A DNA stretch of 64,000 nucleotides from Clostridiales bacterium. GTDB taxonomy: Bacteria > Bacillota > Clostridia > Christensenellales > Aristaeellaceae. Position numbers and translations under genes: made by a program. Below, one piece after another: positions 15,801 through 24,486 of this stretch (positions are counted from its first letter, which is position 1; each line of letters starts with the position of its first letter). The notes beneath the pieces were generated by a model that made no database searches, was not told where the DNA came from, and was given only the letters and a program-made list of their open reading frames with translations. The stretch spans positions 1 through 64,000 of the forward strand of contig SVGS01000003.1 in NCBI GenBank assembly GCA_015056205.1, read 5' to 3'.

Positions 15801-18097
15801 AACCCAAATTAACCTGGCCCTGGGATCCGTTTTCTCCTTCCATCCGGACAGTTATGACGGAATGTCTTGGAGAAGCACTGGCCGGCCCCGCCCTGCAGCC
15901 CTTCAGCGATCTTTTGCTGTGCTTTCCCGCCCGGGGCGGAGAGGTTATCGGCGATTCACTGATGAGCAGGCTCTGCGTTGTGCAGGCTCAGAATCCTCCG
16001 GTTCAGGAACAGGAAGATCAGCAAAGAGAAGAAAACGCTGATTCCGCGGAACGTACGGGCGCTGCCGATTCCGTTCTTCCGCCGATGGCTCCGGAATTTG
16101 CTTCCGCTCTTTGCCGGTCTCCGGAGGGACGCACCCTGATCAAGGATGGGCTTTGGTCATTCCGCCGAATGGAGGATGGCGGAATCCGCGCTGTCCTGAC
16201 TCTCGATGGTTCCTTTTCCCTGCAGCTGATCCGGAATTATGAAGAAGCTGAGATCCGTTCCCTCTACGCCCATGACCTGCCGACACTCGCGGTCTGGCCG
16301 AATGTTCCTTTTCTGCCGGAGGACTGGCATGCATATTTTGTCTATTGCCATGCCGCCGGCAACTCGCTTGGTATTTCGGTTATGCTGGAAAACGGGACCC
16401 GGTCCGACCTGGAGCCGGCCGTTCATGAGCGGTCTGTAACGCGGCTGGAGACCTGTCCCGTCTGTCTGTTTTTCCGGTGGGAAAGCCTCTCCGCGGGTGC
16501 TCTGTTCAATCTGCTTCCCCGTCCGGATCTTCCTTCGGGAGGCCCGGTTACCCTCTGTGCTGATATCGGCTCTTCCGCTTCCTCTATGATCTTTTCCGGT
16601 CCCGGCGGGATCAGCCCTCTCCGCGGCGTTTCCCAGGTTCGGGTGCTTCTGAACAATCCCGCCCGTTCCAGAGATCTTTTGCGAAAAGAATTTATACCGG
16701 TTGACGCTGTGTCTTCCCTTTTCCCGGCTGTGATCCGTTTCCTGCTTCCTGCATCCGCAAAAGATCCCGTACCTTTGCAGGATGGCGTTCTGCTGTCTGT
16801 CTCCGGTCTTCGGGAGGCGCTGGAGCTGCCGCCGGAAGCCCTGTATGCCTGTATGAAATGGGATGATCTCAAGGGAAGGGCAATGAAAATCTGCCTTCAT
16901 CAGATGATGCTTGAGGCCGCCCTGCAGGCCCGGATCAGCGGTGCCTCCTCCGTCAGCTGGCGGTTTGCTGTTCCGGACGAAATGGCGTCTGAAGGCCGGG
17001 AATATCTGGGAAATCTTCTCCGTCATACGGCCGAAACGGTTCGTATGGAAAGCGGTTTCCCTCTTCCTGCCCGCGGGCCCCTGGTTTCTTTCGGTTCTGA
17101 AAGTCAGGCCCTGGGATCTTATTTCCGGTTTTGTGAGCCGGAAGAAACCCGTGGCGGCCTGATGGTTCTGGATCTCGGATCCTCAACCGCCGATCTCTCG
17201 CTGACGCTGCGGGGGCGCAGCCAGGCGGACTGGGCGGTTCAGCTGCCCATGGGCATCCACTATCTCCTTTTGCCGCCCCTGCTGGCCGATCCGGCCCTGC
17301 TGCTGAATGAATTTGGGTTCATACCGGAGGAATCTTTTCAAAACGGGCTCGGAGCCTTCCACAGGATTCTGACCGCGGCCCGGACAGATCCTGCTTCTCT
17401 TCGCCAGGCCCGTCTGGCTCTGGATGCCTTCGTCGCGGACTTCGGTCCCCTCCTGTCCTCTGTCATCGGTTCCGGCCTCCTGTCTCCGGCTCCCGGCCTG
17501 CTTTCCGCCCGGCTTCTTTTCTCTTTTGCCTTCCTGATGATGCTCGCCGGCCTGATGCTTCTGCAGGTTGCATCCGATCCGCTGCAGAATGATTTTCTCC
17601 CGGATCAGATGGGCTTGTTCCTCTCAGGCCGTGGATCTTTCCTCGTTCAGGCCCTTCCGGATCCGGTTCGCCAGGGTCTCTGGCGGATTGCCAACATGTT
17701 CCGGAATCCGCGGGTCGGGAATCTTCTCCTGCTCTTCTCCTCTGAGAAGAAAATGGAAATTCCGGCAGGTCTTTCGACTCTGTCCGGTCTGCAGGAATCT
17801 CTTCCAAGACCGCCGACGGTTCCCTCTTCCTTTCCGGTTCGGCTGGAGGAACTGCTTCCTGAGTTTCTGCTCTGCTTCCGCAATGCTTTTCCGTCCGCTG
17901 CGGATCTCCTGTTCCGCGGTTTCTTCACACCTGATTTTTATCATCCCTTCTCCTCCGCCGGAGAAGCGGTTGTGTCCGCCTCCATTCAGCAGATCCACAG
18001 CCAGATTCTCTCCGGCGGATCCGCGGCCCATGCGTATACGGTTTTGTCTTCCTGGCCGGATACCCTGCTGGAAATGATTCGTGAAAGCGCTTCCTGA
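12890..18097 (+). CDS. Giant protein of unknown function with ASKHA (actin/Hsp70-like) motifs
   Basis: A 1735-residue cytoplasmic-looking protein without signal peptide. The N-terminal 330 residues form an alpha/beta region (MNLLVIGDRSASLVPSLLG, later TLLFDPSDPFEAGTALALI) that loosely recalls a degenerate Rossmann or tubulin-like domain. About 420-520 is a coiled coil (EEEAMLRKLDDMESRLEQ). 530-1030 is unrecognised; 1030-1062 is an acidic linker. From 1220 on there are ASKHA motifs: phosphate-1 CADIGSSASS (D1225), phosphate-2 VLDLGSSTADLSL (D1428, T1433, D1435), adenosine GLFLSGRGS (about 1576-1583). A hydrophobic stretch (about 1548-1565, LLFSFAFLMMLAGLMLLQ) lies just before it. It stands between galE (54 bases) and a TrmH gene (27 bases). 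Actin-like ATPase or chaperone role is inferred only. Confidence 0.85.
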   Translation: MNLLVIGDRSASLVPSLLGAVCAGIGGTIRNLNLFCLNRTERENTLSELTEDLNQCRSAFLKQPDSPVFTTCYSFASACSSLPDYQNLIQNEKDQLLLSALRGRGIPLSFQADWEAVSWVFSAMITSQSPSPALLKLKNWLTGLQAGEDRPTRLTLLFDPSDPFEAGTALALIRYLRSGQPESSLFLSLLAIQDPNSTRLKDSADTARAFLQAIQDGGLLRRLDGEKTEGADALWLLSLPSSLAAGSDLRQLLALSAVRVLGILERPDKLPACGLHIRTMPGSLSWRVLEGSADTALAFFQTSVWFVSEIFPFLRGRQNAESGRRDSSFKNSLTRQIQKKGDQNPSFYQSAESLERIIRFILAQTVSVIRSLPSSLLPSEENLSRWKAAVSACGRAVTTASELDVSVQEAKDSGLDQVMPVHRVSMADTEEEAMLRKLDDMESRLEQETAEREEALRAVGGARGIQALQDCRHKCLKAAEAAREQLQRLMNSPDTEHLTLLAVERRLRRLNAAILRCDQDLAAHLRADRIGEAPSALSSDIPADASPVSLTVLETLERLLQQPGLSSAEKDLRDQLPRLLPSISFSDEKATIRRIIKHPDWNGIHNLAGVFLLFFHVFTEDLSEVKWTVGEPLPDIPLLPDLYPADPVVTIPDLLSLFPDHQDPSFIARSRGLLAFLLLKQYRRTPAEEGRLAVEELTAGQSPLVSAWLSQHRAESVRIVSIVQDSQSLPFALILPGKALTPAHLSRDHSSMIPSYISWFHASTNEFEDPGNTLSSVERRLLLHLLDQLASQEEPAVYQGLRSFFSDFALALRQNDPGENRKDSHLTELLKSVCGLLHLPAYRAVLRRRELPYEASVPEDVLCSCLAGKPVSPAVLSPGTMDSLYYWKDLPFAREDSLHILVGMKTAEQDYILNTLDQECDVLMDASDDFRDTLTHYLLLLRERFPDASPEALKELNHLLTKTGKPLSGKKPKLTWPWDPFSPSIRTVMTECLGEALAGPALQPFSDLLLCFPARGGEVIGDSLMSRLCVVQAQNPPVQEQEDQQREENADSAERTGAADSVLPPMAPEFASALCRSPEGRTLIKDGLWSFRRMEDGGIRAVLTLDGSFSLQLIRNYEEAEIRSLYAHDLPTLAVWPNVPFLPEDWHAYFVYCHAAGNSLGISVMLENGTRSDLEPAVHERSVTRLETCPVCLFFRWESLSAGALFNLLPRPDLPSGGPVTLCADIGSSASSMIFSGPGGISPLRGVSQVRVLLNNPARSRDLLRKEFIPVDAVSSLFPAVIRFLLPASAKDPVPLQDGVLLSVSGLREALELPPEALYACMKWDDLKGRAMKICLHQMMLEAALQARISGASSVSWRFAVPDEMASEGREYLGNLLRHTAETVRMESGFPLPARGPLVSFGSESQALGSYFRFCEPEETRGGLMVLDLGSSTADLSLTLRGRSQADWAVQLPMGIHYLLLPPLLADPALLLNEFGFIPEESFQNGLGAFHRILTAARTDPASLRQARLALDAFVADFGPLLSSVIGSGLLSPAPGLLSARLLFSFAFLMMLAGLMLLQVASDPLQNDFLPDQMGLFLSGRGSFLVQALPDPVRQGLWRIANMFRNPRVGNLLLLFSSEKKMEIPAGLSTLSGLQESLPRPPTVPSSFPVRLEELLPEFLLCFRNAFPSAADLLFRGFFTPDFYHPFSSAGEAVVSASIQQIHSQILSGGSAAHAYTVLSSWPDTLLEMIRESAS

Positions 18098-18124
18098 GTT
18101 CTCAGACGGAAGGAGAAATCTTCT

Positions 18125-18892
18125 GTGGAAATGATTCAGTCCGTTAAAAACCCGAAGGTACAGCTCTGGCGGTCTCTTCGCGACGCGAAGGGACGAAAGC
18201 AGTCCGGTTCCTTTCTGGTGGAAGGCGTGCGCCTGGTCCGGGAGGCGCTGCTGTCCTCCTTCCCGGTCCGGGAAGTCCTCCTGCGGGACGACTTTCAGGC
18301 GGATCCGTCGCTGATTCCGCTGCTGAACGGTAATTTCCCCGTTTATCGTCTCGCTGATCATGTCTTTCAGTCCGTCTGTGACACAAGGACGCCGCAGGGC
18401 ATTGCGGCGGTTCTTGGCGTCCGGACGCTTCCGCTGCAGGGCAGTGCGCTGATCGCGCTGGATGGAATACAGGATCCGGGGAATCTGGGCACCATTATTC
18501 GCACCGCAGACGCGGCCGGAATGAACGGCGTGCTGCTAAGTCCGGAATGTGCGGATCTTTTCTCCCCCAAGGTGCTCCGGGCTGCCATGGGCAGTGTTTT
18601 TCACCTTGGTTTTTCTTTTCCGGAGCATCTGGATCAGGCCTTGATGGCGCTGAAGGAAAAAGGCTTCTCCATTCTTTCGTCCCAGCTGGACGGAGAGCCT
18701 TTTTTCAACCGCCGGAATGTCCGTTCTTCCTTTGTTCTTGTAATCGGCAATGAAGGAAACGGGGTTTCCGATCCCGTCAGACGGATCGCGACCCACCGGC
18801 TCTGCCTGCCCATGGCCGGCAACGCTGAATCCCTTAACGCGTCCGTGGCTGCCGGAATCATGATGTATGATCTGATGCGTTTTCCTTCCTGA
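18125..18892 (+). CDS. TrmH/SpoU-family RNA 2'-O-methyltransferase
   Basis: A 255-residue knotted (SPOUT) methyltransferase. GTG 18125 is the start, nine bases after AGGAG; ATG 18131 is too far. Residues 1-95 are the SpoU substrate-binding domain (SVKNPKVQLWRSLRDAKGR); the catalytic knot carries the three motifs: DGIQDPGNLGTIIRTADAAG, VLVIGNEGNGVSDPV, and LPMAGNAESLNASVAAGIMMYD. It adds a 2'-O-methyl group to an rRNA or tRNA ribose using S-adenosylmethionine; the target (RlmB-like G2251 or another) is not decided by these motifs. Follows the giant ASKHA gene by 27 bases. Confidence 0.92.
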   Translation: MEMIQSVKNPKVQLWRSLRDAKGRKQSGSFLVEGVRLVREALLSSFPVREVLLRDDFQADPSLIPLLNGNFPVYRLADHVFQSVCDTRTPQGIAAVLGVRTLPLQGSALIALDGIQDPGNLGTIIRTADAAGMNGVLLSPECADLFSPKVLRAAMGSVFHLGFSFPEHLDQALMALKEKGFSILSSQLDGEPFFNRRNVRSSFVLVIGNEGNGVSDPVRRIATHRLCLPMAGNAESLNASVAAGIMMYDLMRFPS

Positions 18893-18913
18893 CGGCAAAG
18901 TCTGATCACCGTC

Positions 18914-20377
18914 TCAGTCAAAAACTGCCGGCATGAAACGCATATGTTTCATGAAGGCCAGATGAAATTCCCTTTCTCCTCCCAGGGGAATCGGCTCCGT
19001 TCTCTCTGCCAGAGAACGGATTTCTTTTTTACCGGCCTCACTGCGAAGCAGCGCAGCACCTGTCAGAGCCGCATTGCCGAGGACTTTGGTCACGGAAATC
19101 AGTCTTTCCGGCCACAATCCGATCCGGGCTGCGGAAACCGGATTCATGCCATACCCAAACCCGCCGCACAGGAAAGCCGCCCGGATTTCATTCAATCGGG
19201 TCGACGAAACCTCCAGCAGCCGTTCCAGACCGGCCCCGAAAGCCGCTTTTGCCAGCTGCACGGCCTGCAGATCCTCCTGTGTCAGCCCGATCCCATCCCT
19301 GAGAATCAGAGGCCTGAGCAGACGTCCGTCCTCATCTATCCATCCCAGATTCAGCCCGCAGGCCACCGCGTCAATCACACCGGAGCCGCAGATTCCGACC
19401 GCAGGACTCCCGTCTATCGTTCTTGCAATGATTCCGCCGCCGGTTGGAATCACCCTGTCAATTGCGCCGGATACAGCACCGCATCCATGCCGGATGCCCG
19501 CGCCTTCCAGCGCCGGCCCCATGGAGACCGAGGTTGCATAAAGTCTTCCCTGCTTCCACAGCGCCATTTCTCCGTTGGTTCCCGCATCGCAGAGCAGCGC
19601 GGTTTCTCCGCTCCGTTGTATGCCCGAAGCCATCACGGCACACAGCAGATCCGCCCCCAGAAAACCGTGAACGCAGGGCGGAAGATAGGCCGGTGTACCG
19701 TCAAAAGATATTGTTTCATCGAACAGACAGTCCGGCCGGAAGGGAGCCTGTCCAAGCGCGTACGGATCATGTCCCGCAAACAGATACAGCATCGCCGTAT
19801 TTCCGGTAATGATCCAACGCCGGACCGAACCGTTTAGATCTTCTGTCCGGATCAGTCCTTTCAGAGCCTCCCGGATATCACGCTGAAGCTTTTCCGGTCC
19901 ATGGGTGGACGCATAATGAATCCGCCCGATCACATCGTCTGAAACCGAGCGCTGCGGATTCATTCCGCCTGCGGAAAACACCGGCCCCGCCGTTCCCTCC
20001 TGATACAGGCTTACAGCCACGGTCGTTGTTCCGATATCGGCTACGGCGGTCAGCAGCTTTTCATTGGCGGAATTCAGTTGCTCCCGCTGAGGCGTGTCCC
20101 GCAGAATCCGCATTTCCCGCTGCCCGGGTAGAATAATTTCCGCATCCCCGAGCAGGCGGGTCCGGCAGGAAAGCCGGAATCCCAGCGCGGTTTCCCGCGG
20201 GCTCATTTCACTCAGTCTTCCGGTCACGGAAACCCTGCACTGTCCGCAGATCCCGCGCCCGCCGCAGGGGTGTGCCGGACCGCCGGATTCTGTACTCAGC
20301 AGTTCCCGGATGGTCGGCGTGCCCTGAAAGGAGATGATCTTCTTTTCATCTCCCCGGATGATGGTCAGAGTCGGCAT
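18914..20377 (-). CDS. 2Fe-2S ferredoxin/ASKHA protein, corrinoid-activase (RACE) family
   Basis: A 487-residue protein. Residues 1-90 are a plant-type 2Fe-2S ferredoxin: C38, C44, C47 (HPCGGRGICGQC) and C71. After a linker comes an ASKHA ATPase-like domain (AVADIGTTTVAVSLYQEG near 110-127, ALLCDAGTNGEMALW near 260). This is the layout of RamA/AcsV-like activators that use ATP to re-reduce inactive cob(II)alamin in methyltransferase systems; here the C-terminal extra 4Fe-4S domain of RamA is absent. No corrinoid protein or methyltransferase is in the window. Last gene of a leftward operon, 15 bases after the secreted protein. Confidence 0.88.
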   Translation of the reverse strand: MPTLTIIRGDEKKIISFQGTPTIRELLSTESGGPAHPCGGRGICGQCRVSVTGRLSEMSPRETALGFRLSCRTRLLGDAEIILPGQREMRILRDTPQREQLNSANEKLLTAVADIGTTTVAVSLYQEGTAGPVFSAGGMNPQRSVSDDVIGRIHYASTHGPEKLQRDIREALKGLIRTEDLNGSVRRWIITGNTAMLYLFAGHDPYALGQAPFRPDCLFDETISFDGTPAYLPPCVHGFLGADLLCAVMASGIQRSGETALLCDAGTNGEMALWKQGRLYATSVSMGPALEGAGIRHGCGAVSGAIDRVIPTGGGIIARTIDGSPAVGICGSGVIDAVACGLNLGWIDEDGRLLRPLILRDGIGLTQEDLQAVQLAKAAFGAGLERLLEVSSTRLNEIRAAFLCGGFGYGMNPVSAARIGLWPERLISVTKVLGNAALTGAALLRSEAGKKEIRSLAERTEPIPLGGEREFHLAFMKHMRFMPAVFD

Positions 20378-20392
20378 CTTTTCTCCTCCGCC

Positions 20393-21466
20393 TCAGGGAG
20401 CCGTATAGCGGTCCGTCCAGGTATATCCGCATCCTGCGCACCGGTGAATCGTGTATCCCCAGTGTGAACCCTCCGCCTCAACAACGGTCTCCTCGACAGC
20501 AGGACTTTCGCATCTTTCCGGCCTCAGTACCTGATCCGTTTTCCGTGTTTCATCCCGGGTGAAATAATCCCGGTTGTTTCTCAGTCTGCCGGGTTTCGTC
20601 AGCTTTTCTCCGATCACGCCGGCGCAGTAAGCCCTTCGGTCCTTATTATCTTCAAAAAAACGGATCCGGCCGGTTACGGTATTATCCGTTACCCTGCCTG
20701 CGGAAGCATTCTGGCCGCAATGATAATACATTCCCACCAGTCCGCCGTTATGTACGTATCCGTGGCAGGAATCGTAGCCGTCCACTTCCACGGCGCATCC
20801 CGTCACGGTTCCGATCCCGCAGGCCAGTATTCCGCCCATAAACTGCTCGCATTTCTGATTCAGCTGCCGGTCCTCAAAGATCATCTCCACGCGGGCGGTA
20901 CATCTGTCGAACGTTCCGTTTCCGTATCCGATCAGGCCGCCTGTGCCGGCCATAATCCCGTAGCTGATCAGGCTCACACGCCCATGTACCGAAACGTTCT
21001 GCACCAGCGTCTGATCGCTCCAGCCGGCGAGAACAGCGGCAAAGCAGTGGCTTTCGCACTCCGGCTGCACCTGCGCGCCGACGATCCGAAGATTGCGGAC
21101 CGTCGCCCCCCGCAGAGCGGAAAACAGTCCTGCGGCGGCGATCTGATAGTCTTTCAGATTTCCGTCCTTCGCCGGGCATGGTTCCGTCCCAGGCCGGCGC
21201 ACCGTCAGATTGTACAGGGCGTGCCCGTTTCCCTCCAGCGTTCCCGAAAACGGAATCGGAACCCAGTCTGTTCCGGAAAGATCCAGATCCTCCTGAAGGC
21301 TCCAGATCCCACCCGGATCATCAGCGATTGCCTGCAGATCCCGCGGCGTATGAATCTCGTGAATGACACCGGAGGATTCCGCACAAGCCGGGTAAACGAG
21401 AACCGCCCGCAGAAAGAGAAAAGTCAGAGCGCAGACCAGAGCAGCCGTATTTCGCAGATTTCGCAT
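20393..21466 (-). CDS. Secreted beta-helix-like protein with GLUG-type repeats
   Basis: A 357-residue exported protein. Residues 1-29 are a signal peptide (basic MRNLRNT, hydrophobic ALVCALTFLFLRAVLVY, cut near ACAES). The mature part opens with IHTPRDLQAIADDP and WSLQEDLDLSGTDWVPI, and continues with turns such as GLFSALRGATVRNLRIVG, GGLIGYGNGTFDRC and GGLVGMYYHCG, the GLUG-type coils of a right-handed beta-helix surface protein. The C-terminus has paired cysteines (HRCAGCGYTWTDRY). Two bases separate it from the M16 peptidase gene and 15 from the ferredoxin/ASKHA gene. Ligand unknown. Confidence 0.75.
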   Translation of the reverse strand: MRNLRNTAALVCALTFLFLRAVLVYPACAESSGVIHEIHTPRDLQAIADDPGGIWSLQEDLDLSGTDWVPIPFSGTLEGNGHALYNLTVRRPGTEPCPAKDGNLKDYQIAAAGLFSALRGATVRNLRIVGAQVQPECESHCFAAVLAGWSDQTLVQNVSVHGRVSLISYGIMAGTGGLIGYGNGTFDRCTARVEMIFEDRQLNQKCEQFMGGILACGIGTVTGCAVEVDGYDSCHGYVHNGGLVGMYYHCGQNASAGRVTDNTVTGRIRFFEDNKDRRAYCAGVIGEKLTKPGRLRNNRDYFTRDETRKTDQVLRPERCESPAVEETVVEAEGSHWGYTIHRCAGCGYTWTDRYTAP

Positions 21467-21468
21467 GC

Positions 21469-24348
21469 TTACAACTCCCGGATCACATCGAGACCGCAGC
21501 TGTTCAGGGCGTCCTCATGAGCGACCACGCAAACGCTTCCTTCCGCCGCCATCCGGTCCAGTACCTCACACCAGCTTACCAGATCTTCCGGCGTGGCGTG
21601 CAGAATCTCCCTGAGGGTTTTTTCCGCCATCTCCCGGGTATATCCGGAAAGGTAGCGCAGATCGGCCGTCATGCCTTTATCCCGTGAGCTGAGCAGCGGA
21701 TTCAGATCATTCAGGCTCGAAATAATATATTTATCCAGCTCTCCCGGCTGCTGAATAAACTCCTTCAGAAACGCCGCGGCGCCGGCATCCACGGTCAGCG
21801 TCTTTCCCGGCGTGGGATCCCGGTAGGAGTAGGAAAAGAGATTCCCCTTCCGGTCTACCTGCATTCCGGAGCCGTAGGCTCCTCCCTGAACACGAACCCG
21901 GTTCCACAGGTATCCGAGGCTCAGAATATTGGTGGTCAGCCAGAGGCTTCCGGAAAAAGTTCTGCCGCAGCAGCTCAGTCGCCATGCTCTCGCGGCATAA
22001 CCGATCTGCGCGGGAATCCGGTAACCGACGGAGGGCAGCGTTTCCGCGCGATACGCCGCTTCCGGCGCTGTTTCTGTCCCTTCCGGAAATGAGCCGATAA
22101 AATCCGACAGATCTTTTTTCCCGTCAGCCGTCCATCCGATAATCATCCGTTTCCGGCAGAAACTGTGTCTCATGATCTCCTCTCCGAGGTTGACAAACGC
22201 CGCTGTTTCCTGATCGGGATCCCGGGCAAAACGATGGATATAAGCTACGGCCGGCGCTCCGTCCAGTGCGTTCTTAACAGCACCTTCGGCGCTGTACTGG
22301 CTGACCGCCTGCCGAATGGCGAAAAGATGTCCGGCGCTGACGATCCGCTGCCGGGCGGTCAGTTCGCTCTGCTGAACAAATTCCCTGATCCGGTCGGTAT
22401 CGTCCAGCTTCGTCTCTGTCAGAATCTCCGTCATCAGCTGCAGTGCCCGGTCCGCGTGTTCTTTCAGCGCGCTGAGGGAAGCGGTCAGAAAAGGAGTGCA
22501 GGTTTCGTTTTGTCCGTCCTCTGACCGGGTCATCAGGCTGAAGCTCATCGCTCCGGTATACCGTTTGATTTCCTGCTGCAGGCTCAGCGCGTCATGGCTC
22601 GCTGTCGACAGTTTTCCGAGCATGACGGTAAACAGCCCGGCAGCCGGAATCTGTTCCAGATTCAGATCCGTCAGCGGGAAATAGGCTTTCAGATGCACTA
22701 CGCCGTTGCACGGCAGGGTATGATAAAGCACGGTTGCGCCCAGAACCTTCTCTTCCTCAGATTCGGTCCATTCCGGCGGAAGATCCGCGTCCTCTTTTTT
22801 CAGTACCGGCAAAGCTGCCAGCGCTTCCTCCGGATCCGGAGCCGTCTGCCAGTCCGCCAGCGCCCGGATCAGCGCCTGATTCCGCTCCAGCTGCTCCCGC
22901 GTCCAGCCGCTCATGATATCACGGATTCTTTTTTCTTCCGCCCTGCGTTTTTCCTCTCCCAGGGTGCGGGAAGGCACGGAGTGAAGAATCACCATTCCCT
23001 CCCGGTTCAGCAGCAGATCCGCTGCAAGGCGGTCAAACTCTCCCTCCGCAAGCATCCGTTTCAGCTCACAAACAAGGTTTTCCGTCTCCAGACTGTCTCT
23101 CGGATTGCCTCCATACAGCCAGTCTCCCATGCATCGGATGCATCGTCCGATCCCCTGTGGTTCTTCTTCTTCCCGTAAATGGAAAATCATCCGGTTCAGA
23201 GAGGCTTCCACGGCTCCCCGCTCCAGCCCTTCCCTGCGGATTTTTTCTCCGGTTTTATGTAAAAGATCCAGAACGGCCTGTTCCTTTCCGTCCGTCAGGT
23301 TTTCCGCGTGAATGGTCACCCAGCTCTGAAGGCTGGTATCATCCACGGTAATGCTCAGATCCTGCGCAAGGTCCTGCTCCAGCACTTCCCGCTTCAGCGG
23401 CGTTTCATTGCTGCCGGCCAGAACATCGCCGATGATCCCCAGCGCCATGTTCTTCGTCCGGTCTTTCCAGGTACCCGTCAGTCTGGCCAGGGTCAGATGG
23501 GAATGGTTTTTCTCTTCCTGATCCGCAGCCAGATCATACCGGATTGTTTTTTCGGAAGATACCGGAACCTGATAGCGGAATTCAGGCAGATCCTCCCTGC
23601 GTTCGTATTCCGCGAGATAGGAGTCGATCAGGGGCAGCATTTCCTCCATGGGAAGGGCTCCGTCCAGATAGATATAAGCGTTGGACGGATGATAAAAGCG
23701 ATCATAGGTTTCGCAGAACTTTTCCCATGTCAGGTCCGGAATCACTTCCGGATCCCCTCCGCTGTTGAACCCATAACAGGTATCCGGAAACAGCTGCTGC
23801 GCGATCTGATGCTCGATCAGCGTGTCCGTATCGCTCATGGAGCCTTTCATCTCATTGAAAACCACACCCCTGTATTCCGGTTCTCCCGCTTCATTCTGAT
23901 CGATATGCCATCCTTCCTGGCAAAAGCGCAGCGGATCCCGGATCACTTCAGGATGAAAGACCGCGTCCAGATAGACTTCGGTCAGATTCAGCAGATCCCT
24001 CGGGTTTCTGCTGGCCACGGGATACATGGTCATATCGGGAAAAGTCATCGCGTTCAGGAATGTGCTCATGCTGCTTTTCATGAGCTCAACAAAAGGTTCC
24101 TTTACCGGAAAGCGGGCGCTTCCGCAGAGCACGCTGTGCTCCAGAATATGAAAAACGCCTGTGCTGTCTTCGGGAAGCGTCCGGAAGGCGATGGAAAACA
24201 CCATATTTTCCGCGCCGTTATCCACCCAGAACAGCTGCGCTCCCGTTTTCCGGTGAACCATCCGGACCGTGCGTCCGTGAAGCTCTCTGCATTCTTTGAT
24301 TTCTGTCACATCAAACCCGTAAATCCGCTGATTTTCCTGGATGATCAT
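21469..24348 (-). CDS. M16C metallopeptidase (PreP/insulinase family)
   Basis: A 959-residue zinc peptidase of the PreP (presequence protease) type, which degrades short unfolded peptides in a closed two-half chamber. The inverted zinc motif HILEH is at residues 67-71, followed by LCGSARFPVKEPFVELMKSS (about 74-93) and NAMTFPDMTMYPVASRN typical of the M16C branch; the C-terminal half contains NVLSLGYLWNRVRVQGGAYG-like substrate residues (VRVQGGAYGSG). Length matches single-chain M16C proteins. No signal peptide, so cytoplasmic. First gene of an operon with a secreted protein and a ferredoxin/ASKHA protein. Confidence 0.95.
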   Translation of the reverse strand: MIIQENQRIYGFDVTEIKECRELHGRTVRMVHRKTGAQLFWVDNGAENMVFSIAFRTLPEDSTGVFHILEHSVLCGSARFPVKEPFVELMKSSMSTFLNAMTFPDMTMYPVASRNPRDLLNLTEVYLDAVFHPEVIRDPLRFCQEGWHIDQNEAGEPEYRGVVFNEMKGSMSDTDTLIEHQIAQQLFPDTCYGFNSGGDPEVIPDLTWEKFCETYDRFYHPSNAYIYLDGALPMEEMLPLIDSYLAEYERREDLPEFRYQVPVSSEKTIRYDLAADQEEKNHSHLTLARLTGTWKDRTKNMALGIIGDVLAGSNETPLKREVLEQDLAQDLSITVDDTSLQSWVTIHAENLTDGKEQAVLDLLHKTGEKIRREGLERGAVEASLNRMIFHLREEEEPQGIGRCIRCMGDWLYGGNPRDSLETENLVCELKRMLAEGEFDRLAADLLLNREGMVILHSVPSRTLGEEKRRAEEKRIRDIMSGWTREQLERNQALIRALADWQTAPDPEEALAALPVLKKEDADLPPEWTESEEEKVLGATVLYHTLPCNGVVHLKAYFPLTDLNLEQIPAAGLFTVMLGKLSTASHDALSLQQEIKRYTGAMSFSLMTRSEDGQNETCTPFLTASLSALKEHADRALQLMTEILTETKLDDTDRIREFVQQSELTARQRIVSAGHLFAIRQAVSQYSAEGAVKNALDGAPAVAYIHRFARDPDQETAAFVNLGEEIMRHSFCRKRMIIGWTADGKKDLSDFIGSFPEGTETAPEAAYRAETLPSVGYRIPAQIGYAARAWRLSCCGRTFSGSLWLTTNILSLGYLWNRVRVQGGAYGSGMQVDRKGNLFSYSYRDPTPGKTLTVDAGAAAFLKEFIQQPGELDKYIISSLNDLNPLLSSRDKGMTADLRYLSGYTREMAEKTLREILHATPEDLVSWCEVLDRMAAEGSVCVVAHEDALNSCGLDVIREL

Positions 24349-24378
24349 ACATTCTCTCCTTATAAGCCTTTGGAAAGT

Positions 24379-24406
24379 ATTGTATCTGTTTCTTTCCCCT
24401 TGTCAA
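24379..24406 (-). promoter_or_regulatory. Promoter of the M16 peptidase operon
   Basis: Minus strand: -35 TTGACA (24401-24406), 16-base spacer, -10 TACAAT (24379-24384), 30 bases before the ATG at 24348. Confidence 0.75.
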
Positions 24407-24486
24407 GCATGCATCAAAGAAGGATTTTGATTCTTTGTGTAGTATTAAGATGGAGTGGCAAACGGAGAAGGGAGGCGAAAACCGGC

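Noticed and set aside
23308-24486. An N-terminal extension of about 390 residues on the dGTPase-like protein
   Set aside because: That part is antisense to the M16 peptidase gene; GTG 24487 has the ribosome site and starts the conserved sequence.
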